A stretch of DNA of 64,000 bases from Winogradskyella epiphytica (GCF_003217215.1 NZ_QJTD01000003.1:1-64000); one strand, 5' to 3'; positions 16,537 through 25,072 are shown, counted from the stretch's first letter. Translations and numbers: made by a program. Notes: generated by a model from the letters alone, not told the origin.

Positions 16537-17034
16537 TTATTTATTTTCTTTCAATCTAAACAACTTTGTTAACTGGTAAACGGCATAAGCTGGTAAAATC
16601 ACTCGAAAAGCATTCAAAATCCCCCATAATTTTAGTTTTGAAGGTATTTGCTCGGCAGGAATAATGTTTTCACTAAAAACAGGAACATTAATAAATGTAA
16701 TAATGTAAACTGAAATTCCATAAGTAATTAAAAATGCTATAAAAGCCTTCCAAACAATTTTTTTGTCTTGCTTTTTTTGCATAAAGCCAGATTTTTTAAT
16801 AACTAAGCCAATAAATCCGATTAGCACAATGGTTGAAGTAGGGAAGTGAAAAACTCCTGCATCAACCACGTGGTGAAATTTTCTGAAATTTTCTGCATTT
16901 TCAACGATGTCACCAACCAACCAATTGGTTACATAGGTAATTTGCTCAAATAGTTCGACTATTCCTAATCCAGTTAAAGAAATAAATGTTGCTATTAACC
17001 AGTTAAAGTCTCTTTTTGTTTTTACTGTATTCAT
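16537..17034 (-). CDS. four-segment membrane protein (cassette 7)
   Basis: 165 residues with about four hydrophobic segments (roughly 12-32, 65-82, 93-113 and 135-155). The internal FHHVVDAGVFHFPTS resembles histidine-containing motifs of small integral membrane proteins, but no family is recognised. It follows the AraC regulator in the same cassette with an 84-base gap, so it is probably the regulator's target or cotranscribed partner. The stop lies 6 bases beyond repeat R3. Confidence 0.78.
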   Translation of the reverse strand: MNTVKTKRDFNWLIATFISLTGLGIVELFEQITYVTNWLVGDIVENAENFRKFHHVVDAGVFHFPTSTIVLIGFIGLVIKKSGFMQKKQDKKIVWKAFIAFLITYGISVYIITFINVPVFSENIIPAEQIPSKLKLWGILNAFRVILPAYAVYQLTKLFRLKENK

Positions 17035-17118
17035 TTTATGCTTTTTTTTTTAAAATTCATACTGCAAAACTACAACGGTAAAACATTGTTTATAATACTA
17101 AAATCTATGTGTTAATTA

Positions 17119-18018
17119 TTAAAAGTTAGGTTTTTGTGTTTTTCTAAAATTTGTAGGAGATTGATTTGTCATCTTTTTAAAGAAATTAATAAAATTTGAT
17201 GTTGCACTAAACCCTAATAGGTCAGCTATTTCGTCTATTGTTTTTTCTGATTGTATTAGCAGTGTAGAGGCTTCAAGTATTTCATAATCATTAATAACCA
17301 TTTTAGCTGTTTTGTTTGTAGCTTTTTTTACACATTCAGACAAGTAAACCACACTTAAATTTAGTACGTTAGCGTAAAAACTTAATGAATTACGAGTGTG
17401 AGAATATTTTCTGATTAAACTTTCAAATTTGAATGCAATTTGTTGTTCTCGTGAAATAAAAGAATTCGTTAGAGTTTCGTTTACTAGAGATTTTTTAGTT
17501 TCAAGAAGAAGTATTTTTAAATAGGACTTAATAATCTCTTCATTGTCAAGTGTAAAACATTTGAACAAATCATAAATTTTACTAAACAACTCTTTGAAAA
17601 GATTTTGGTTTTCATTTAATTGATAAAATGGCGAGTAGTTTAGATTGAAAAAAGGATATTTTTTTTGTAGGTTAAAATCACTTAACGTATTGCTTATAAA
17701 TGACGAATTAAATAATATCATATATCCGTTTGATAAGTTTTCTACACTTTTAACATTAACTGAAAGAGTTTGTTGCGGTGTAAGAAATGATAAAATTGTT
17801 TTGTTGTTTGAGGAAAAAGAAACATTATCTATAATAATATCAGCGTTATATTCTTTGGAAAAATAAACTTGATAAAATTCGCATTTTCGTAAAGTTGTTT
17901 TATGAGGAATTTCATTGGTATGATCTTCAAACCTTAGTATATGAAAATCATTACTTTTTATATGTTTTTCTAAATTAATTGACTTTAATAATGAGGGAAT
18001 ATTTTGATGATTTTCCAT
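17119..18018 (-). CDS. AraC-family transcriptional regulator (cassette 7)
   Basis: 299 residues from the ATG at 18018. The C-terminal AraC domain (about 205-299) has two helix-turn-helix motifs, the second marked by TIDEIADLLGFSATSNFINFFKK and the closing SPTNFRK. The N-terminal sensing domain (about 1-190) is a predicted cupin-like beta fold with no recognised ligand. An upstream frame adds 18 residues but these are encoded by repeat R4, so the internal ATG is chosen. It forms a two-gene cassette with the downstream membrane protein, which it may control. Confidence 0.9.
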   Translation of the reverse strand: MENHQNIPSLLKSINLEKHIKSNDFHILRFEDHTNEIPHKTTLRKCEFYQVYFSKEYNADIIIDNVSFSSNNKTILSFLTPQQTLSVNVKSVENLSNGYMILFNSSFISNTLSDFNLQKKYPFFNLNYSPFYQLNENQNLFKELFSKIYDLFKCFTLDNEEIIKSYLKILLLETKKSLVNETLTNSFISREQQIAFKFESLIRKYSHTRNSLSFYANVLNLSVVYLSECVKKATNKTAKMVINDYEILEASTLLIQSEKTIDEIADLLGFSATSNFINFFKKMTNQSPTNFRKTQKPNF

Positions 18019-18031
18019 ATCTCTTAATGGT

Positions 18032-18162
18032 ACACAACGTGATTGTGTATGATTAGTGGCGTGTTTAAGCAACTAATTTAGCAAATAAAAACCGAATAGA
18101 AAATCCGCGAGGATTTTCGTAAGTAGGCGAGAACCAGCCATTAATTATACACGGTGTTACCC
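18032..18162 (-). repeat. R4, attC-like repeat, 131 bp
   Basis: Begins ACACAAC and ends GTTACCC. It is the closest relative of R2: it shares TGTGTATGATTAGTGGCGTG, the central AAAATCC-GCGA-GGATTTT hairpin and TTAATTATACACGGTGTTA. Confidence 0.78.
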
Positions 18163-18172
18163 AACGTTTTTA

Positions 18173-18706
18173 TTATTCATACAGTTCATTAATCGTAATA
18201 TTCTTTTTGTCTTTTAGATAATTGCTAACGAGTTTATTGTAGCAATTCAGATTGTCGTAAACCATACAACCAAGGTCAAAATTTTCTATTCCGTATTCTT
18301 TTATATTTTCCGATAAATTTCCTGAACCAACTAAACCACTCGAAAAATATTTCATTTCATTATTTGCTAAATCAGTTGTAAATCGGTCAGTTATTTTTTC
18401 GCAATCTAATTCGTGATATTCAGTCAATATTTTTTCAGTCCTTATCATTCCAAAATAGTCCAAAGTCAGTTGAGTTGTCAGAGTCACTAAAACAATTCCA
18501 ATTCCGAGTGCTGTTAAATTCAAAAATTTGCTTTTTATCTTTAAATTCTTTGGCAAGAAGAAAAACACAATTAATATAATCGCCAATATTGCTGGAAAGT
18601 AAAATTCTTGATAAAAGAACTCGTACATTTTACTGTAACTGAAAATTCCTAATCCAATTCCAATTAGTGTTAAAGTCAGAATTATGTTTTTCAGTTTATC
18701 GTGCAT
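18173..18706 (-). CDS. hypothetical membrane protein (cassette 6)
   Basis: 177 residues with three hydrophobic segments (about 8-24, 33-52 and 63-84), then a soluble C-terminal domain of about 90 residues containing three cysteines (near HELDCEKI, NFDLGCMVYDN and LNCYNK) that could form disulfides if outside. The ATG at 18706 sits close to the cassette's right end. No family recognised. Confidence 0.75.
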   Translation of the reverse strand: MHDKLKNIILTLTLIGIGLGIFSYSKMYEFFYQEFYFPAILAIILIVFFFLPKNLKIKSKFLNLTALGIGIVLVTLTTQLTLDYFGMIRTEKILTEYHELDCEKITDRFTTDLANNEMKYFSSGLVGSGNLSENIKEYGIENFDLGCMVYDNLNCYNKLVSNYLKDKKNITINELYE

Positions 18707-18721
18707 ATTTGGTCAAATGTT

Positions 18722-18852
18722 GGGTAACGGATTTGTATAACCGTCCGTTGCAAGATAAAGAAATTATGAATATTAATAAGCACAACATTAGCCAATTGCG
18801 AGGTTTTTCCGAAAGGAAAATCAGATGCAATGGCGGTTATACATTGTTGGCA
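18722..18852 (-). repeat. R5, attC-like repeat, 131 bp
   Basis: Begins GGGTAAC and ends GTTGGCA. Outer arms TTTGTATAACCGTCCGTTGCA and TGCAATGGCGGTTATACA pair with extra bases on one side. The central hairpin is TTTTCC-GAAA-GGAAAA (about 18805-18820), another sequence change that keeps the stem. Confidence 0.75.
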
Positions 18853-19391
18853 ACAGTTATTTTTAATTCTACGTGATTCATTAAATATTCCGAAAACCAT
18901 TTTAAATCATTCAGAACATATTTTTCATTTTCGTCGTCAAATCCGAGAATTTGATGTTTCCTTTCTTCGTTGTCTATTAAGTAAAGATTTCCCTCGTAGG
19001 TTTCTTCTCCAATTTGTTCGGCAGAGTATTCAAAATCTTTTATGCTCTTTGCGTCAAAGGTATATTCTCCAAAATCGTTTTTTATTTTAATTGCTTTGTG
19101 GTCAAGTGTTTTTAAGTTGTCATTTGATTGTTTTTTTGCTCTTATTCTTGAGTAGCTAAAAAATCCTGTTCCGAACAATAATATAATCCCAGCAATAATT
19201 TTTCCGCGAAATTCAACATCGTTTATAAACATAAATAAACAAATTCCAAGAGCAGCAACTATTGGAAGAATGACAAGTCCGATTAGTGTTCCATAATCTG
19301 CTTTTGATTTCCCAATAATTATTTTTCCGTTTTCATTTGAGTAGGAAATTCTATGTCTTTTCAATTTAGATTCTAAAATTGAAGTATTCAT
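18837..19391 (-). CDS. membrane protein with PH-like domain (cassette 5)
   Basis: 184 residues. Two hydrophobic segments (about 35-55 and 64-82) are followed by a beta-rich domain with one C-terminal helix (LKTLDHKAIKIKNDFGEYTFDAKSI...), the layout of bacterial PH-like membrane proteins. The last residues (TVANNV) and the stop are encoded by repeat R5, so the repeat supplies the gene's 3' end, as attC sites can do in integrons. Function unknown. Confidence 0.75.
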   Translation of the reverse strand: MNTSILESKLKRHRISYSNENGKIIIGKSKADYGTLIGLVILPIVAALGICLFMFINDVEFRGKIIAGIILLFGTGFFSYSRIRAKKQSNDNLKTLDHKAIKIKNDFGEYTFDAKSIKDFEYSAEQIGEETYEGNLYLIDNEERKHQILGFDDENEKYVLNDLKWFSEYLMNHVELKITVANNV

Positions 19392-19411
19392 CTGCGTTTT
19401 GGTTTAATTGT

Positions 19412-19546
19412 TGCCAACGTCGTTGTGTATGATTAGTTGCGTGGTTAGGTAGCTAATTTAGCAAACTTTTACAAGCCAGAGAAAATTCCGCAGGAATGTT
19501 CGTAAGTAAGCTTAAAACAAGCAATTAATTATACACGGTGTTAGCA
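19412..19546 (-). repeat. R6, attC-like repeat, 135 bp
   Basis: Begins TGCCAAC and ends GTTAGCA. It contains TGTGTATGATTAGTTGCGTG, a central hairpin GAAAATTCC-GCA-GGAATGTTC, and AATTAATTATACACGGTGTTA. Confidence 0.78.
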
Positions 19547-20322
19547 AATCGTTTTTTTATTAATACGATATTTTCTATTGTTTTCACGTTAACACCGTTA
19601 TAATCATCATTATTTTCCATTATAATTTTATCAACAACCATTATACTATCAGTAAGCGTTTTTATTTTCCAGACTTGTTCAGTTATTCTAAAATTGCTTT
19701 TTACGTCCATAGTTATAAATTCAAAGCTACTATTTATGTGAATTTTTGATTTTGATTCAGAGTAGCCATATTTTACATTAATTGAGTCTAATGTAATGTC
19801 ATATAAAGATTGTTCTTGAAAGTCTCTTTTATGTTTAAAATTTGGTGGTGGTAGAGGTGGTGGAATAAGATTAGGTGGTGTTTTGGGAATGCTGTCGTTT
19901 TTATAATAATCATTTAATTCATTCATAACCCAAGTACCTATTAACAATTCTTTATTCCATTTCGGATTTCTTTTCTTGAGAGTATATTCATAATCTTTCA
20001 CACCAATTAGTAAACCATCAAAAGTATTTTTATCTAATTGCTTGATAGCGAATGTTTTGTAAGCCATAACTAAAAACTGATTATTATCAAAAGTCGTGAC
20101 TCTCCAAGGTAATTTTCTGTACATTGCTTCGAAAAATGCACTAGACGAGAAAACCGAATATGTTGAGTCTTTAAATTCAATAGTTAGAGTGTCTTTTTCT
20201 TCAATTGATATAATGTCAAAAGTATTTCCTTTTAATTCACTTTCAATATTAAGATGGTCAATATTTTTTTGACAACTTAACATTGTTGAAATCATTAGAG
20301 AAATTAGTATTAACTTGCTCAT
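19525..20322 (-). CDS. hypothetical lipoprotein (cassette 4)
   Basis: 265 residues. A lipoprotein signal (MSKLILISLMISTMLSCQK, lipobox cysteine C17) anchors a beta-rich domain. A proline-rich stretch near residues 150-160 (TPPNLIPPPLPPPNFKHK) divides it into two halves, which look like lipocalin-type or DUF-type beta domains. The last codons and the stop lie inside repeat R6. No family recognised. Likely located in the periplasm or outer membrane. Confidence 0.75.
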   Translation of the reverse strand: MSKLILISLMISTMLSCQKNIDHLNIESELKGNTFDIISIEEKDTLTIEFKDSTYSVFSSSAFFEAMYRKLPWRVTTFDNNQFLVMAYKTFAIKQLDKNTFDGLLIGVKDYEYTLKKRNPKWNKELLIGTWVMNELNDYYKNDSIPKTPPNLIPPPLPPPNFKHKRDFQEQSLYDITLDSINVKYGYSESKSKIHINSSFEFITMDVKSNFRITEQVWKIKTLTDSIMVVDKIIMENNDDYNGVNVKTIENIVLIKKRFANTVYN

Positions 20323-20333
20323 TTTTAAATGTT

Positions 20334-20530
20334 TGCTAACGGTCTAGTATATGAAACGTAGCGTATAAATAAACACTAACTTTTCGGATTATACACGAGC
20401 CAAATTTTTATTTTTTCTATTTATCTTTAATTTTTTAAATATACAAAAATAAAAATTTGGTGGACTTAATAGAGAAGCAAAAACCTCTCGGAAAGCCTGT
20501 AATAGCTATGTTTTATATACATTGTTGTGC
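20334..20530 (-). repeat. R7, attC-like repeat with enlarged centre, 197 bp
   Basis: Begins TGCTAAC and ends GTTGTGC. The outer arms keep the family pattern (GGTCTAGTATATGAAACGTAGC against GCTATGTTTTATATACATTG). The centre has an extra inverted repeat, CCAAATTTTTATTTTTT/AAAAATAAAAATTTGG (about 20400-20461), making it 65 bp longer than its relatives. Confidence 0.7.
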
Positions 20531-20586
20531 ATAGTGCTTTTCACGTTTTGCTTGGTTTTCCGATGTTTGTTATTTAGTTCTAAATT

Positions 20587-20674
20587 GAGCGTTGGCAAGA
20601 CATATTCTTTTACAGTTTTGGTGGTGCGATGGCTTGAGCGACTGTAAATGTGTTTGGCTTTAAGCGTTGGCAAT
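20587..20674. repeat. second-family repeat, left border of metal module
   Basis: 88 bp beginning GAGCGTTGGCAAG and ending AAGCGTTGGCAA. Imperfect arms ACATATTCTTTTACAGT/ACTGTAAATGTGT enclose GGTGGTGCGATGGC. It matches in layout the repeat at 24161-24249. I recall similar GCCAACGC-bounded repeats being abundant in other Flavobacteriia. Confidence 0.55.
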
Positions 20675-20679
20675 TCCGA

Positions 20680-21474
20680 TTACTTGCTTAATTTCAAAAT
20701 CCGAAATGCACCTTGTATTACCACTATAAAAACGATTGTTCCAACAATTAAATCAGGTTTGTTGGAATTTAGCCAATTCACTAAAATTCCTGCAATTATT
20801 ACTCCCAAATTGATAATCACGTCATTGGAAGTAAAAATCATACTTGCTTTCATATGTGCCTCTTCTTTGCTCTTTGACTTTTGTAAAATGTAAAGACAAA
20901 TTCCGTTTGCGATAAGTGCCAAAATCGACACGATAATCATCGTTGAAAAATCGGGAAGTTTTTCGGCTCCAAAAAATCTTCTCAATACTTCCACAAATCC
21001 GATAATCGCAAGTGTTATCTGAAAATAGCCTGCAATTTTTGCAATCCGTTTTTTCTTAATCAACGTTCCACCAACCGCAAACAAACTAATTCCGTACACG
21101 AAACTGTCCGCAAGCATATCTAAACTATCGGCAACCAATCCCATTGATTTCGAGATGAGTCCTGTGGTCATTTCGATAATGAAGAAGACAAAATTTATCG
21201 CCAGTACAATCCAAAGTAGCTTTTTTTGGTTGGTGTTTTCTACAAAATCTTTTTCGTTGGTTTCTTCGGTCGAAATTTTCTTTCCGCCTAAATTTAATTC
21301 GATAATTGACTTTTCAATTTGGTCGGATTCTCCGCTGTGAAAAACAGTCAGTTTTCGGTTCGGAATATCAAAGTCCAAATTCGCAATACTTGAAATTCCG
21401 TCCAATTTCATTCGTATAAGATTTTCCTCGGAAGGACAATCCATCTTACTGATTTCAAATATCGTTTTGTTCAT
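20680..21474 (-). CDS. cation diffusion facilitator family transporter (cassette 3)
   Basis: 264 residues from the ATG at 21474, one base after the TonB receptor's stop. The short N-terminal HMA-like domain (about 1-65, KMDCPSEENLIRMKL with CPSE) is followed by six hydrophobic segments of a CDF exporter; the first contains FFIEMTTGLISKSMGLVADSLDMLADS, including the metal-site aspartates. Members export Zn, Co, Cd or similar ions by proton exchange. Longer starts at 21498 or 21486 overlap the receptor gene and seem less likely. Confidence 0.88.
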   Translation of the reverse strand: MNKTIFEISKMDCPSEENLIRMKLDGISSIANLDFDIPNRKLTVFHSGESDQIEKSIIELNLGGKKISTEETNEKDFVENTNQKKLLWIVLAINFVFFIIEMTTGLISKSMGLVADSLDMLADSFVYGISLFAVGGTLIKKKRIAKIAGYFQITLAIIGFVEVLRRFFGAEKLPDFSTMIIVSILALIANGICLYILQKSKSKEEAHMKASMIFTSNDVIINLGVIIAGILVNWLNSNKPDLIVGTIVFIVVIQGAFRILKLSK

Positions 21475-21475
21475 T

Positions 21476-23659
21476 TTAGTCGTCATCTTCGTTTCCAAAA
21501 GGTTTGATTATTACTCCAACGCTAAATATAAAACCGTCTGTTGGTGCATAAATTTCGGAAAATTCTGGATTGTCGTGTGGTGGCAAAACCAATGGCGAAA
21601 ACCTGCTTTGTCTTCTGTCCGTAAAGTTTTCAAAATTCACAAACGTTGTTCCCCATTTAAAATTTCGCATTGCCACAAAACCCATTGTTATGAAGTCGGT
21701 TGTTTCTGTTCCATTAGACAAAAATTGTTTTCCTGTGTAAAACGTTTCGTAACCGATTCGCCATTTTTCAGATTCGTACATCAAAACACTTCCTGCGTTA
21801 TGTTTTGCAGTTAGCGGTTTTTGTGGATTTCCAGCCAAATAATTCAATTTTGTGTCAATGAGTGCATAATTCAAGAACCAACGAAAATCTTTATAGGTAA
21901 ACTTGATGTTTGTTTCAGCACCTTTGCTCAAAATTTCATCTGTTGCATTCTCAAATTGGAAAAATCCATTATCAGTTGAATTTAACAGTAATGCATCATT
22001 AATCGCAGTTACATAAAACAGTTGATTAATAGAAAAACCAACGGTTTCAAATAAACGTGTTTGATAGTTGAAATCAAGATTTACACCGTAAGAACGTTCC
22101 GCATTTAGTGAAGATTTATCAATACCAAGTACATTTACAAAATTGATAAATTCCGCCTCTTCTGTAAAAATATCTGGAATTTTGTAACCTAATCCACCAC
22201 CAATTCTGCTCGAAAATCCACTATCGTTTTTGTATAGCAATGAAACTCGTGGAAGCGGAAAAAAGCCAAAATCAGTATTGTAATCTGCTCGCAATCCTGT
22301 TTCCAAAATCCAATTATCCGAAATGTCATAAATGTTATTTGCAAATGCTCCATAAGTTATGTCTGTTTGGTCGCGTTGCAAAGTTGCATTATCATTTTCA
22401 TCAAAATCAGAAGTATATAGGTTTGCTCCAAAAATCCAATCTGTTTTATTGGCTGACTTTTGATAGTTTATTTCCGTGAATGTATTGGTTTGTTTACCGT
22501 CAAATGTAAAATCGGGAATGGTCAGTTCTCTGTCGAAGAACGAGATACTATTTTTGATAGTTAATGAACTGACGGAATCTATTTGAGTTTCGTAAACCGC
22601 TTGACTGCTCAATCTTTTCGATACGTTTTCTTCGGTATATTGATGGATGCCATTTTCGCCACTTTCAATTTTTGTGATGTCGCCACCAATTCTGTCGTCA
22701 TACGTTCCGTTTAAGCCAAACCAAAATGTTGTTTTTTCCGATGGATAATAAAAGAACTTTGGGTTGAATGAAATCGAAGTTGTTTTTGGCAAGTTACTAA
22801 AGTCATCATCTTCTGGGTCATACGCTTTTTGATAATGACCTGAACCATAAAGTGAAACACCAAATTTTTCATTCCGTTTGCTGTAAAATACATTTGCTGT
22901 ACTTCCCAGAGCTTGGGTTTGTGTCAACATAATATCCAAAGCAGGTTCTTCGTCTGGTGTTTTGGAAACCATATTTATCAAACCTGCAATCGCACCACCA
23001 CCATAAAGCGTTGATGAACTTCCTTTTATTATTTCAAATTGTTTTAAGTCTAATGGCGGAATTTGTAAAATACTCAAACCGCTAGAAAAACCGCCATAAA
23101 GTGGAAATCCATCTCTCAAAAGTTGTGTATATCGTCCATCGAGACCTTGAATTCTAATGTTGGTATTTCCGCTACTTAACGAAGTTTGTTGCATCTGTAT
23201 GCCTGTACTTTCCCGAAGTACCATTGAAATATTCGTTGGGTTCATTACTGCTTTTTCGCTTAATTCCTCCGCTCCGATAAATTCTATTCTCGTCGGTATT
23301 TTTCTAACAGTTCTTGTACTTCTTGAAGATTGTATGACTACTTCGTCAAGTTCATTTCCTCCCGATTCGAGCTTGAAATCGAACGCTGTTTTTGTTCCAA
23401 CATCAATAGTAGTTTCTATGGTTTCAAAGCCTATGTAAGAAATTTTTATAATAAGGTTTCCGTTTGGGATTTCTGTGAACCTTGCAATTCCGTCAAAATC
23501 GGTTACTGCTCCTTTCTCTAATTCTTCAAAATAGACGGTCGCTCCCAATAGTGGTTCGTTAGTTTCTGCATCTCTAACAGAAATGGAAATATCACTCGTC
23601 TGTGCGAAAGATATAATTGATACGAATAAAAATAATGTGTTTAAAAATATGTTTTTCAT
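21476..23659 (-). CDS. TonB-dependent outer membrane receptor (cassette 3)
   Basis: 727 residues with a signal peptide (cleavage near SFAQT), a carboxypeptidase-like regulatory domain (about 22-105: ETNEPLLGATVYFEELEKGAVTD), a plug domain (about 118-230: VRKIPTRIEFIGAEEL and GLDGRYTQLLRDGFPL) and a 22-strand-type barrel. It imports a metal complex or siderophore across the outer membrane with TonB energy. Context with a Fur-type repressor and a CDF exporter argues for a metal such as zinc, cobalt or iron. It shares a cassette with both. Confidence 0.92.
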   Translation of the reverse strand: MKNIFLNTLFLFVSIISFAQTSDISISVRDAETNEPLLGATVYFEELEKGAVTDFDGIARFTEIPNGNLIIKISYIGFETIETTIDVGTKTAFDFKLESGGNELDEVVIQSSRSTRTVRKIPTRIEFIGAEELSEKAVMNPTNISMVLRESTGIQMQQTSLSSGNTNIRIQGLDGRYTQLLRDGFPLYGGFSSGLSILQIPPLDLKQFEIIKGSSSTLYGGGAIAGLINMVSKTPDEEPALDIMLTQTQALGSTANVFYSKRNEKFGVSLYGSGHYQKAYDPEDDDFSNLPKTTSISFNPKFFYYPSEKTTFWFGLNGTYDDRIGGDITKIESGENGIHQYTEENVSKRLSSQAVYETQIDSVSSLTIKNSISFFDRELTIPDFTFDGKQTNTFTEINYQKSANKTDWIFGANLYTSDFDENDNATLQRDQTDITYGAFANNIYDISDNWILETGLRADYNTDFGFFPLPRVSLLYKNDSGFSSRIGGGLGYKIPDIFTEEAEFINFVNVLGIDKSSLNAERSYGVNLDFNYQTRLFETVGFSINQLFYVTAINDALLLNSTDNGFFQFENATDEILSKGAETNIKFTYKDFRWFLNYALIDTKLNYLAGNPQKPLTAKHNAGSVLMYESEKWRIGYETFYTGKQFLSNGTETTDFITMGFVAMRNFKWGTTFVNFENFTDRRQSRFSPLVLPPHDNPEFSEIYAPTDGFIFSVGVIIKPFGNEDDD

Positions 23660-23726
23660 CTGCTTATTCTGGTTTAAAAGAATAATGCAAATGTATTTAG
23701 GATTTACTGCAACTCGATTGCAAAGA

Positions 23727-24137
23727 TTACTTGTTACAGTTATCGCATAGACCTTTTACGACCATATTTGCTTGTTGTAGTTTGAAGTTTTCGGGAAGTT
23801 GAATTTTGGGAATAGGAACATCAAAAAGGCAGAATGTTTTATCGCAGTTTGTGCAATAAAAATGATAGTGCAAATCCTTTGGGTCGCAGTTACAGCCTTT
23901 GGCACAAACCGCATATTTGGTCATTCCAGAACCATCTTCAATGCTGTGGATAACTTTGTTTTCCTCAAATGTTTTCAGCGTTCTGAAAATCGAACTTCTG
24001 TCAGTATATGCCAACGCGTTTTCAATATCTTTTAAAGATTGGGCTTTTTCTTGGCTCAAAAGATGTCGTAAAACCACAGTTCTGACTGCGGTGTTTTTTA
24101 CTTTTTTTATTTTTAGGATTTCTTCTTCAGTTTGCAT
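23727..24137 (-). CDS. Fur-family metal-responsive repressor (cassette 3)
   Basis: 136 residues: N-terminal winged helix (about 12-75), then a metal-binding dimerisation domain with HYHFYCTNCDK (CxxC) and the closing CDNC pair (CxxC), the structural zinc site. An extra CAKGCNCDPKD stretch just before HYHF is cysteine-rich and may be a sensing site. It probably represses the receptor and exporter genes downstream in the same cassette when its metal is abundant. Whether it is Zur, Fur or another specificity cannot be told from sequence. Confidence 0.9.
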   Translation of the reverse strand: MQTEEEILKIKKVKNTAVRTVVLRHLLSQEKAQSLKDIENALAYTDRSSIFRTLKTFEENKVIHSIEDGSGMTKYAVCAKGCNCDPKDLHYHFYCTNCDKTFCLFDVPIPKIQLPENFKLQQANMVVKGLCDNCNK

Positions 24138-24160
24138 TTTCCTAATGTATCATTTTTTTC

Positions 24161-24249
24161 GAGCGTTGGCGAAAAACAGCTCTTTTATTTTTTTAGCGTT
24201 GGTATTTCGCGTTGGCAAAAAAAATAAATGTGCTGTTTGTGCGGTTGGC
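24161..24249. repeat. second-family repeat, right border of metal module
   Basis: 89 bp beginning GAGCGTTGGCG and ending GCGGTTGGC. Imperfect arms AACAGCTCTTTTATTTTTTT and AAAAAAAATAAATGTGCTGTT enclose a loop carrying GCGTTGG twice. Same layout as 20587-20674 with a different stem sequence. Confidence 0.55.
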
Positions 24250-24294
24250 TTTTTTAGTTCAAATGTTGAATTTTAGAACGATTTTTTGCATTAT

Positions 24295-24426
24295 GCACAA
24301 CGTATTTGTGTAATGAACGTTGCGGTTTTGTATGCGAGGATTTTCCGCAGGAAAATCAGAGTTACAAAAAAGCAACGACCAATAGTTTAGACCAAAATAA
24401 GCAATGTTTTTTACACGGTGTTACCC
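24295..24426 (-). repeat. R8, attC-like repeat, 132 bp
   Basis: Begins GCACAAC and ends GTTACCC. Arms TTTGTGTAATGAACGTTGC and GCAATGTTTTTTACACGG. Central hairpin GATTTTCC-GCA-GGAAAATC. Confidence 0.75.
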
Positions 24427-24443
24427 TACGTTTCTATTTTTTA

Positions 24444-24929
24444 TTAAAATCCGTTTACTGAAAAATCAAAATATTCTTTTTTATCAACATCCACTTGGAC
24501 TTGCCAAAAGCAATTTCCACCATCATAAACATCGAAATAATGAGATTTCCATTCAATTTCTTTTTGAACATCTTTACTGCTTAAATCCTGAATGGGATTT
24601 TGAACAAAATCTTTACACAATGAATTTACATAAATTATTTTCCGATTGTTTTTGTCTAAGTAAGGGATAAATTGATAATAATAGTCATTGAAATTTATAC
24701 TAAGTTCTTTGACTCCATAATCCGTTATATTATTTTTAATTATTTCCTTTATAAATTTTTCGGTAAAATTGATTTCTGATTTATTAGGTTCCCACGTTTT
24801 TAAATTTCCATAACGGAATGATTCGTTTCCGAATTGATTTATTAAAACTGTAACATTATCTGACGTGTGTTTTTCTACGCAAGAAACTAAGATGAAAATC
24901 AATAATATTAAACTTAGACGAATGTTCAT
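24444..24929 (-). CDS. hypothetical lipoprotein (cassette 2)
   Basis: 161 residues with a lipoprotein signal (MNIRLSLILLIFILVSCVEK, lipobox C17). The mature part has a mixed fold with two cysteines (SLCKDF and GNCFWQVQ) and an aromatic C-terminus ending KKEYFDFSVNGF. No family recognised. It is the only gene of its cassette, and the stop lies 14 bases beyond repeat R8's GTT. Confidence 0.72.
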   Translation of the reverse strand: MNIRLSLILLIFILVSCVEKHTSDNVTVLINQFGNESFRYGNLKTWEPNKSEINFTEKFIKEIIKNNITDYGVKELSINFNDYYYQFIPYLDKNNRKIIYVNSLCKDFVQNPIQDLSSKDVQKEIEWKSHYFDVYDGGNCFWQVQVDVDKKEYFDFSVNGF

Positions 24930-24938
24930 TCAAATGTA

Positions 24939-25072
24939 GGGTAACGTTTATGTATATGGAAAGTTGCGGTTTTGTGTGCGAGGATTTTCCGAAGGAAAAT
25001 CAGACGTAACAAAACTAGCAACTAACTTTGGTTAAGCCAGAAACCAGCAATTTTTTATATACGGTGTTGGCA
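24939..25072 (-). repeat. R9, attC-like repeat, 134 bp
   Basis: Begins GGGTAAC and ends GTTGGCA. Arms TTTATGTATATGGAAAGTTGC and GCAATTTTTTATATACGG. Central hairpin GATTTTCC-GAA-GGAAAATC. Closely related to R8 in the middle (GTGTGCGAGGATTTTCC). Confidence 0.75.

Noticed and set aside
18667-18876. Overlapping 69-residue frames on both strands
   Set aside because: They translate repeat R5 and are by-products of its structure.
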